A stretch of 64,000 nt of DNA from Pectinophora gossypiella. Its lineage: Eukaryota > Arthropoda > Insecta > Lepidoptera > Gelechiidae. Location of the stretch: the NCBI RefSeq assembly GCF_024362695.1, contig NC_065431.1:2486624-2550623 (forward strand). The letters are read 5' to 3'. Position numbers and translations under genes: made by a program. This document shows, piece by piece, positions 45,579-56,900 of the stretch (positions within the stretch are counted from its first letter, which is position 1; each line of letters opens with the position of its first letter). The notes under the pieces were generated by a model. The model saw nothing but the letters and a program-made list of their open reading frames with translations. It was not told where the DNA came from and made no database searches.

Positions 45579-45835
45579 CCGGACCTGACCTGACCTGACC
45601 TTACCGGACCTGTTAAATCGTCAGGTTAGGTAAGCGGACCCTGTGAAAAACGGGATAATGCTAGGGAGATGAAGCTTACGACTATATCCCAATTGCGTTA
45701 ATCAAAGATACATCCAAAGATGATCTAAGTATCCACACATCACCGAGCTTTCTGTTAGACTAACGTGATAGGTGAGCCGTATCGCCGTCTATAATGGTTG
45801 AGCCGACTGTGTTAGTGAAAACTGCACTTAAGATA
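45579..45835. mobile_element. SINE-Y end followed by reverse repeat Q
   Basis: A CTGAC/CCTGACCTGACC microrepeat leads into Y (AAGCGGACCCTGTGAAAAAC), then Q in reverse to CACTGTGTTAGTG. 45860-46080 is very AT-rich. Confidence 0.55.
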
Positions 45836-46141
45836 AATAATTAATAACTCATTGGTGCAAGTCCGGTACCGGGGTTGGATGGATAAATAAATAAATAATG
45901 ACTATGTTATATATTTTATTAACATTGTATTTAGTAATAAAAAAGTTTTATTAAAAAAAAACAAAAATAATAATAATTAATAAATTATTAATAATAATTA
46001 CTTTATTATTTGATTGATAAATGGAAATAAAATAACTATTAATTTTATTTGATTGTCTTTTGATTTTATTGTTTTTCTTTTTTTATCTAAAGCTGCTGTA
46101 TATTTCTATTTAATGTCCTCTAGCCCTCGTTGGCAATTACT

Positions 46142-46350
46142 TATCCCACAATATCGTTCCGCACAATATCCCAGGAAGAGGAAATGACTGAAAACCAGCG
46201 CTGGATGGCGCCATAGCACGGCTCCATCACAGCACAAGCTGATCCATTTCCTTTTGCCCGTATTCTTAATATTCTTAATTACCTAGTTCTTATAGCAAAT
46301 GTAAATTGTTACTGGCAATAAATTTATTCTATTCTTATTCTATTCTATTT
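46142..46350 (+). mobile_element. LINE 3' end with TATTC tail
   Basis: CCAGCGCTGGATGGCGCCAT and GGCAATAAATTTATTCTATT; same tail class as LINE-L. Confidence 0.5.
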
Positions 46351-46516
46351 AATAAATAAAATTTATAGTCACCTCAGACGACCGCTTGGCTTATTTTCCC
46401 TGGACTATCTGTCCGTGACTTTAACATTGTAGTCTGAGATAACCTTCTGTAATCTAGTTGAACGGCGACCATGACTTTAGGTACTTTTTGAGGATAATAA
46501 TTATCAAAATCAAATT

Positions 46517-46772
46517 GAGGAGCTCGGTGGCGCAGCGGTAAACGCGCTCGGTCTGCGATTGTTGAAGTTAAGCTACTTTCGCAAAGGCCGGTCATAGGAT
46601 GGGTGACCGCAAAAAAAAATTTTTCATCTCGAGCTCCTCCGTGCTTCGGAAGGCACGTTAAGCCGTTGGTCCCGGCTGCATTAGCAGTCGTTAATAACCA
46701 TCAATCCGCACTGGGCCTGCGTGATGGTTTAAGGCCCGATCTCCCTATCCATCCATAAGGAAGGCCCGTGAA
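46517..46772 (+). mobile_element. SINE-C, tail truncated
   Basis: Best copy of the head: GGTGGCGCAGCGGTAAACGC, then GAAGTTAAGC and GGATGGGTGACCGC. Confidence 0.8.
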
Positions 46773-47927
46773 TGGTCACCCTACTTTTCGATGATACGAT
46801 GTTGTTTTCCACGATTATGTATTTACTTACTTAAGTTATGCAATAAGTTATCTTTATTGTACAGAAATCCGATGGCAAAATAGATAATTATTAAAATAAT
46901 AATAATCATCTTTTAAGATGGCCTTGTTCGCCTAATTTCTGATAAGACTTTTTCCTGAGTCACGTAGTTACAACTCATGTCACGTCACGCCCGTATTCCC
47001 TAATGAGGTAGGCAGATACACTAATAAAACTAGAAAACAACCTGCTTTAATAATACATGAATTCATATAGGTGATAGGTACTTCGTTTTATTATTGTATG
47101 TTGAAATAATATTCAAATTTGCACAGCACAGGTGGAGATGACTTTGCATTAATAAACTTTTTATGGTTAAAAAGTCCATTGATAATAAAATTACGATAGC
47201 AATCATAAATATCATAATTATTTATGATTCGTACGTATTTGTAAAGTTAGTGATAAAATAATTATCACTTTATTACAAGTGACGCCCTCTGTTGCCAAAT
47301 AGCGGAATTAATTCGCACAGTGTCCTCTACCGGTCAATAGTGAAATTCTTTCTACTTGTAGTCAGCTATACAACATTATGTTGTAATAGTTTCAAAATAA
47401 GACACTAGATGGCGTATAACGACGACATCTGTTGACGCATTTTGGTACTATAGTTTCGTGCTTTATTCACTACTTTACCGACAGAGCAAGGTGTGGTTTA
47501 TAAAACATTCGTTCTTTGACAAAGATTAAAAAATATGGTATACGTTTTGTTAATTTATATTTATGATAAATAAAACCATTTTCGTTTGCTGTAAGGTATA
47601 TTAACCAGTGTAATTTATTTTTTAATATAGCGTCTGAGCATAAAAGCCGATCGACAAATATAATTATAAAGGTAGTTGCAAAGTACATTTAGTTGAATTC
47701 AACTATTGGCTTCCTCTGCTTTTACAAGGATTAGATTACGGACGGGATTTTGTTGATTGTGTTTTGAGTTAACATTTTAAGGGTAATTATTATCCTTTAA
47801 ATAGCAACCCAGACAAATCAGGTTTCCATTCATTCTTTTCCATCATTCAACGGATTCAATCAAACGGAACGAATGAATTGAAGTCAAACAAAAGTTTTGA
47901 GGTGTGGCGAAGCGTTGTGTGTTAGCG
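46773..47927 (+). other. Upstream region of lachesin
   Basis: No repeat family is evident, unlike the rest of the intergenic DNA. The promoter and 5' UTR are probably here, but I cannot place a start site. The bases before ATG (GTTAGCGATGG) are a fair initiation context. Confidence 0.4.
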
Positions 47928-50900
47928 ATGGCTTTTATAAATATCGAAACTTTTGCTGTAATACTATGTTTATCCTCCATAGGTGAGTTAAAAACGGTTT
48001 TTTTAATGTTCTACTTTAGATTTATTCCCCTAAAATGGCGTCTCAGCATGCCTTTTAAGAGATTTTCGTAGTTAGTTGTAGGGAACAGGTAGAAAAAGTA
48101 CGATGATTGTTTTGGTGTTCAGACACGTAATTCTTAGTAGACACACCCTTATTGCATGTTTTTTGGCATTCTAGGACATTTAGTTGCCTATTTTCTCGTG
48201 AAAACTGTGAAAATCACTTTATTTACTCGATAGATTAACACTTTTCTAACTGGGTTTTCCGTTGAATTACGCCGAATAACGGTCTAAAATCACTAAACAA
48301 AAAGTTTTAAAGACAATTATGACTGAATTTACGGTACCATTTGGTGTAATAACAGGTTTTTATAGCTCTCAATTGACGCTTTAAATTGTGATAATTATTT
48401 GGGTGCTCTATCTACCCCTTTTGCTGGGGTAGCGTGCCTCAAACTACGCCGTCGCCGGCACCCCTTATTATACATACCCTTTGTTGTTGAAAATCTTATT
48501 AAATAATAATAGGTATATTCTTTACGTTTGATACAATCATCCCAGAAACAAATCTGTGAAGGTAGAATAATATTATTCTATTCTTGTGATATTTTTTATT
48601 CATTTCAGAGGAATTCGTACCTACTTGTTTGTCGTTTCTGTAATAGACCAAAAACAACTACCTACATGAACAAATTTTATAATTATGACAACTAATAGTT
48701 CATAATTTCACCACTTTACGAATAATTCGCTGGGTTCAGTGACTGCACTTTTGGTCTTTGATTGTACAGTCATTGTAACTTTTTAATATTTATCATACTT
48801 TAAATATCTACAATGCATAAGATCTCATTTGATTAATGTTGGGCTAGGCTGAGACCATACAATTCCATTTCACTTTTTTATTATCATTTTTTACTTTTTA
48901 ATTTCACATAGGTACAGTCATGAGCATTATAATGTACCCACTTTAGGACTCTTCTCTTTTCTTTTTTTAATAATAAACTTTATTGTACAAAATAAAAGAA
49001 GTACTTAAATGTTTGAAACGATTCATGACTGAGTAAGAAGCAAAAAAAGTGTCAGGATCGAAGCAAATGAAATTCCATAGTCTCTGATTAAACGTACAGT
49101 CATGTGTGATGATGTACCTACTTTAGGACTCTGTCGCACTAACATATTTGACATTTAGTGAGACTTACAGTTCAATTTGTCAAAAAAGTTAATGTGACAT
49201 GGTACCAAAGGGTATACATATTAATGCTTGTGACCGTACAGGGTGCTTCAGCATCATGAATGAAGGACTTTCCAGGCTTCATTCACCAAAAACAATATAG
49301 ATGGCGTTGTACAGATTTAACGTGATAATTACCTATTTTCTCATTACTCAGGTACATAATTATTCCAAAATACAATGTAATGGCAGAAGCATATATAAAA
49401 ATAATTGTTGATTGATATTTGGATCACATTATGTATAGAATTATGTTGCTACCTATATCGCTTCTCTTTATTTTGATCAGAAGAATAATGGGTGGAAGAT
49501 GTAATTGTGCCTGGGTGTAATAAAAAGGGTCATCATTTATACCCAAAAACAAAGATAAAAGATACATTATGACTCATGAAATTAGAGGGTTAAATGAAAG
49601 AAAATATGTACAACGCTATCTATATTGTTTTTAGTGAATGTAGCCTGAAATATCCCGCATTAAACTCATGAACCAAAATTTGTTTTAATGAAAGAAAGAA
49701 AGTATATTATATTATTAGAGGACACCACAGTAACAATACAAACACAATAGGGGAAAAAAAAAACTATTACACAAAATCACAATTATTAACAAAAACGTAA
49801 AAGAAACAGAAAAATAATAATAAAATACAAAATATTGGTCGTACAGTCATGTGGCGGTGGTGGATGAGAAGTACATATCTATATGTAAAGATCCGCGCCA
49901 TATTTTTTTTTATTTGCATTAAAAAAGAAATGAACAATATAATGACACTGCTGTTTACTGCACTCTAGTACCTAAATTAGTTACTCCGTCTGTGGTAATA
50001 TAATTGGTATTACGACATTTGATTATACGTCCTGCCTACCCCGCAAAGAAGGTAGCGAGCACCAAAAAGTTTGAGAGCCACTGGTAGGGTAATCGATACA
50101 TTTTCCGCCCCATCGGCCGCAGGATGTAGGGTGATTGGACCTGTGATAGTCACTAAAACAATGGACTTATAGAGGTAGCTAAGTACCTATTACATATATT
50201 CACGCTTTGGCGTTTTCAGGGTAGGCACGGAACGCGAACCTTATAGGTTTACTAGCCTAGTATTCCTTTCGAGCTCCTCCGTGCTCCGTAGAGCACGTGA
50301 AACTTTTAACATGCAATTTTTTATTTTTTTACATATTCTCTCGCCTTATGGTTGTCGATCGCTTTAGAGCGATAAGGCCGCCTTTTGTCGTGTACCTAGT
50401 TACGTTTCTTTTGTAACTATTATTTTGCTGTAATAATGTATATTGTCAATCACTTTGTGAGACTGTCCTTTGTTTGGTAAAGACTTTGCAGGCTTGAATC
50501 ACCTGATTGTCCGAAAAAGTCAGATGATACCGTGCCTCGGAGGGCACGTTAAGCCGTTGGTCCCGGCTATTAGCCGTAAAAACACCTCCACCAACCCGCA
50601 GTGGAGCAGCGTGGTGGAGTATGCTCCATACCCCCTCCGGCTGATTGAGGGGAGGCCTGTGCCCAGCAGTGGGACGTATATAGGCTGTTTATGTATGTAT
50701 GTAATGTTTATTGTATTGTATTGTGAAACTGTACTCGATTTCTTACAATACAATACAAATACAACAACTCTTTATTGTACTTAAAACAAACATTAAAAAA
50801 TAAACAACTACCTACAATTAGTTAGGTTAGTACAACAGGCCTTATGGCTGATATTATATTAGGCAGGCAGATTTTGAAATTGTATAACAGTATATTAAAA

Positions 50901-53900
50901 AAAAATGTCTGCCCTTTGCCAAGGTTTTTCTCGCAGCTTCTTTTCCCCGGCTATACATATAGGTTGTGAGAAGCTGCAGTACTTTTAGGCGGATGAGACG
51001 TTCGTTATGTAAAAATTGACGATTCAAATTGTAACTATGTTACCTACTATAAAGATATTTTTTAATTGGAATTTGGTAACGATTGGTAAAGACCTTAGGT
51101 ATAGGTAATGAATGTAATGAAAGCGTAGCGGGGTAGACAGTGCAAAATAAAACCATTTTTTTTTTGCCTTCCCTTGGGTACGGTCACGAGCATTAATATG
51201 TATACACTTTGGTACCATGTCACATTAACTTTTTTGACAAATTGAACTGTAAGTCTCACTAAATGTCAAATATGTTAGTGCGACAGAGTCCTAAAGTGGA
51301 TATATGATATTACTCATGACTGTACCATGTGGAGAAGCAATGCTTGTGTTTTGTAACTGTGTTTTGTGTTCCCACCCCCAGCGCTGGGCCAGCGGACGCC
51401 CACGATCTCGCACATAACCCAGGAACAGATCCGGGACATCGGAGGCCAGGTCGACCTGGACTGCTCCGTGCACTATGCCCAGGATTACCCCGTGCTATGG
51501 GTAAGTTATAGATTAAGACACCCAGTACAAAAAAAAATACAAAAAGTTAATGTGACATGGTAAGTATCATAGTGTACACATATTACTCGTGACCGTGCAT
51601 TGACCAAATTGGAGATATCCTTAGAAAAGGTTCAGTACGATCCATAATGAACCGGCGTGCGTGTATGAAACGATAGATGAATGTGGAGGAAGCAAGAGAA
51701 GTGTGTCAGGATCGAAGCAAATGGAATTCCATAGTCTCTGCTTACCCCGGTGGGAAATAGGCGTGAGTTTATGTATGTATGTTTGTATGCATGGTGGGAG
51801 GGCTGGCAGAGGAAGACCTAGAAGGACGTACATTGACCAAATTGGAGATATCCTTAGAAAAGGTTCAGTACGATCTACTCTGAACCGGCGTGCGTGTATG
51901 AAACGATAGATGAATGTGGAGGAAGCAAGAGAAGTGTGTCAGGATTAGTGTTGGGTTCTTACCCGGGAAATCTGGGCCTAAGTCTAAGCCTCCATAGCCC
52001 CGAGATATGGAAACGACATACAAATAATAATTATATTAAAAATAATTAAATTAAAAAAAATATTTTCCCATAATTCGGGAATTTTTCGGGTGTTTATTTT
52101 ATTTTCCCGAATTTTTTTCTTTCCCACCCAATTTTTTCTTTCCCTGCCCGTCACTAGTCAGGATCGAAGCAAATGGAATTCCATAGTCTCTGCTTACGCC
52201 GGTGGGAAATGGGCGTAAGTTTATATATGTATTCCCAGAACTGTTATTAAATCAATATGCACTATCGCGAGAGTTTGACCTCTGATAACTTATGCGTAAT
52301 GAATGATTCAAATTGTGTTTATTTCCACACTAATTCGCACACTCTTTATCCCTATCGGAGCCTATTAACCCATCTAAGTATATTGTGTTTGTGATACGCA
52401 GCCTGGAAAGTCACTCATTTAAAAAATACACCTTCCTATCTACCCCACTAGAGTGAAAGCGACATCAATGAACATGATCTACCTATGGGCTGATTGGGCT
52501 GCAGCTCAGGGCCCCGGGGTTACAAAAAGTAGACCATAATTTGAAAAAAAAATGTCTGTTAAAATATTGTTTTCTATTAGTTGAGTATTAAGATAGGCCC
52601 CCAAGTAGTTTCAGCCCAGGGCCCCACAAATTTTATTTGTCGTATCTATTATGTATACTTTAACCCCTTGGCATACTATCTACCTTTGACTAATACTTTC
52701 ATATTTTTCGTAATCCCTTAATTTATATATTTTCTTCATAATTATATTTGCTTATTTTCTTATTTATTGTAAGTAAATCCCGACACTTTTTGTTGGCACG
52801 ACAGTTCAAAGTATTTATAAGCGTAACTTAGGTACTGGCAGAATATCAGTGTTGCTAAGAGTGGTATTTCTACTATCCTTCGCAACAACATGCTGAGTCA
52901 GTCCCTTTTCCCTGGCAGTGTATTTTTGATTTGTATACTTACTTATCTTTATCTTCTCTACTATTGTACTGCACTGTTTTGGGAATAAAGTTATTCTATT
53001 CTATTCTAAATTCACGATCCGGCCATGTCAATGAAGTATTTAACGTATTGTCAGTACCCGTATGGTCCTCGACCATTATAGATGTCATAAGCTGCATACA
53101 GCGTCATGCTTGAACCATTTTAACATGAAGGGGAGGCTTAAGGTCATAAATTAGTTGTATTGAGTACCAATGATCTCTATTGATGGAAGGAAGTCATATA
53201 TTAAAACTGTCTGAATGACCGTGACAATTTTTGGGTCGGTGACCTGTTAAAACGCTGCCTTTACATAAATAAACCCACGCCTCTAATCCTTAGTGGGGTC
53301 GGCAGAGCCACAATTATGATTAAAATGTTTTAAAGGACCTCTACGTGTTAGCTTCGGCCTCTGGTCTGGAACTCCATTTTTTTTAACATAGTTTCGTGTT
53401 TGACCACCGTCTCACCTGATGGCCTATATACGTCCCACTGCTGGGCACAGGCCTCCCCTCAATCAACCGGAGGGGGTATGGAGCATACTCCACCACGCTG
53501 CTCCACTGCGGGTTGGTGGAGGTGTTTTTACGGTTAATAGCCGGGACCAACAGCTTAACGTGCCCTCCGAAGCACGGAATCATCTTACTTTTTCAGGCAA
53601 TCAGGTGATTCAAGCCTGAAAGTCTTTACCAAACAAAGGACAGTCGTCTAAGTCGAAGTAAGGTTGCCTGGCAGAAATTGCTGTTTAGCAATAAGGCCGC
53701 CTATTGTGCTTATGTTTTTATTCGTATGTTTATGTCCTTTGTATATGTCATTGTGCAATAAAGTATTATTGATTGATTGACAGTCTCACAAAGTGATTTC
53801 GACAATGTCCCCATCGGGAATCGAACCCGGACCTCCAGATCGTGAGTCTAACTCTAACCAGTAGACCACGGAGGCTGTTTAAGTTGGCTATTTCATGAAA

Positions 53901-56900
53901 TATGATCATTTGAACACATCTTGAAATGATCAATTCTAAGATCTGGCCACGACATATCCACAACATAAGGATGAAATGCGACGCCTCCTAGTCCTTAGAT
54001 ATGGAAAGAACATTACTATTGTATATGTCCCTATAAGGCACTAAACACCCTGGAATCAGCAGAAAGCTTCCGGGACAAGGAAACACGTCTGTTCACAAAA
54101 CGAGATTTATTACAAGAGACAAATATCAAACTACTCACATTTCATCTTAATTAAAAATAATATTAAACGCCTAGCAAAAGTAATCGAGCAATTACGCTCA
54201 TACATTACAATTACAAATAATAATAAACTTACATACATAAACTCACGTCTATTTCCAACCGGGGAAATGCATTTGCTTCGATCCTGACACACTTCTCTTT
54301 TCTTTTTTTAATAATAAACTTTATTGTACAAAATAAAAGAAGTACTTAAATGTTTGAAACGATTGATGAATGTGGAGGAAGCAAGAAAAGTGTCAGGATC
54401 CAAGCAAATTCTATAGTTTCTGCATAAACGTACAGTCATGAGCAATATAATGTACCCACTTTAGGACTCTGTCGCACTAACATATTTGACATTTAGTGAG
54501 ACTTACAGTTCAATTTGTCAAAAAAGTTAATGCTCGTGACCGTACCTGGTGAGGAGTAGGTGTATGTTTATAATAATACACCTCTGCCTACCCCTTCGGG
54601 GATACAGGCGTGACGCTGTGTTATGTTATGTCTCTGCTCAACCCGGCAGGGAAAAGGCGTGTATTTTATAAATAAGCAATATCTTACGTACCTTACTATC
54701 CGACAAGAGAAAAACGGCTTAAAACGTTGTTCAAGCTAGTTGAGCACACCCATATAATTCTCAAAAAGGAACTAACGCATTCTGTTAGTCGTAACAGCTT
54801 ATATACTACTAAATTATATATAGGTAGTATATAGGTAAAACATATTATTTTATTGTATACACTCGAGTAAAGGGTGTCAATAAAAAACATAACATCCACA
54901 GGAGCGCAATAGGGTTGTTTCTAACTAGTCAAATCAGTTACTTTTTACTAAACGTCAAAACACGAAATTTGTATGAAAAAGCACACTGTGACGTCATAGA
55001 AAAATGTGACAAAATGTCCCACTTATTATTACGTTTTTCTTTATTAAAATCCATAAATCTTCTCTTCTGTCGTGTGAGTTGTGAGGTGATTACCAACTCC
55101 ATCATCCCTGGTGTCAGGGTTACTATTGAGCCGCCATAGGCCCCTAACATGACTCATGTAACGACTACGTACAGTCATGAGCAATATAATGTACCCACTT
55201 TAGGACTCTGTCGCACTAACATATTTCACATTTAGTGAGACTTCCAGTTCAATTTGTCAAAAAAGTTAATGTGACATGGTACCAAAGTGTATACATATTA
55301 ATGCTCGTGACCGTACATCTAACGAAAAAAACCCATAAATAATGTACTTAAATAGAAAAAGAAAATGTTCGTTGTCACCTTTAGATCTGTCTTTATTTAG
55401 TAATAGTTTCATAATTTATCTTTGACCTGAGAAACTACCCATTTTTTTTCAATGAGGAACTTTCCAGACTATTTAGACTAAAGTAAGACCCAGAGGGGGT
55501 GAGATCGGCGCCCTATACGAATTGGTGCGGGGGTGGGAAGAGAGAGTTACCGTTGTATACGTAGTGTTTTTTGGGGTTTGTCATGGAGGGACGTGGAAAA
55601 ACTTGGATGGTTACGAAAATAGTATTATAAGATTTAAAGTATTGTTTTGACAAAAGAGGAGAAATATATATATGTTATAAAATTATAGAAGGTGAGTTTT
55701 GTTATTCTTTATGTTATGTTTATGGTAATTGACGATGTGGGCTCGGGTGGTACACGGTTACCCAGTAAGTGTAAAGCGGGCACAAGCCAGTGTTAATACA
55801 GGGTGTTAGTGACACCGTAACGAAAACTATAAGGGATGGTACAGATCCATTCTCAGTTGATATAATTTGGAATTTTCCATCGCTAAAGTATGGAACTGAA
55901 AAAAAAAGAACAGGGGCCTGTTTAATAAAACTTACAATTGTAAATTACAATGACAATTTGATGTACATTGCGGAGTGTGTGATTATGAATATTTTGCAGT
56001 TTCATATTAGCTACGTAATGAACATCAAATTGTCGTTGTAATTTACAATTGTAAGTTTTATTAAACAGACCCCAGTACTTGTACGGGGTGTAAGTGACAT
56101 CGTAACGAATACTGAGGGTGGTGATTCAGCTTAAAATTCCGAGTTAAATATCAAGTGGAATTTTCCATCACAAAAAAAAAAAACATGAATTTTCTCAACT
56201 CAGAATCATGAGCTGAATCATCCCCCTCAGTATTCGGTACGGTGTCACTAATATACCCTGTTTAAGAATGCGTAAACGCATTCAATTGGTTATGATTATA
56301 GATTTCCGCTGTTATAATCTAAAAATATATCTAAAGTGCTCTATTTGTCTAAGAATAGAGTTTGATGTTAGAATATAATAGAACGGCCTCCGTGGTCCAG
56401 TGGTGGAGCGTTAGGCTCACGATCCGGAGGCCCCGAGTTCGAATCCCGGTGGGGACATATCACAAAAATCACTTTGTGAACCCTAGTTTGGTTTGGACAT
56501 TACAGGCTGATCACCTGATTTGTCCGAATGTAAGATGATCCGTGCTTCGGAAGGCACGTTAAGCCGTTGGCCCGGTTACTAGTTACTGATGTAGGTTTAT
56601 TGCCTAATATCAGTTCTCAGACAGTTAATCCCATGCATTCATATCTTCTAAATAATCACTAACTTTATAACAACCTTTTTTGCAAAGTTTTTCTTATGTT
56701 ATATTTTTAAAGTATTTGTTATGTTATATGGGTAAAGATATTATTGCACGAGTCAATTTCATCAATGTCATAAAACAAACATTAATTTACTCTAATGACT
56801 GAACAAACACGAGTGCATACGCCACTTAACTGCATTAGATGGAGTTTACTTTAGATATTAAAGTGCATATAATGTGACAATGTTAGAGATAAGGGTTGGA

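Noticed and set aside
46517..46620. 5S rRNA gene
   Set aside because: Only the internal promoter part of 5S is similar; the 5' and 3' stems are missing and the sequence runs into the SINE-C core.
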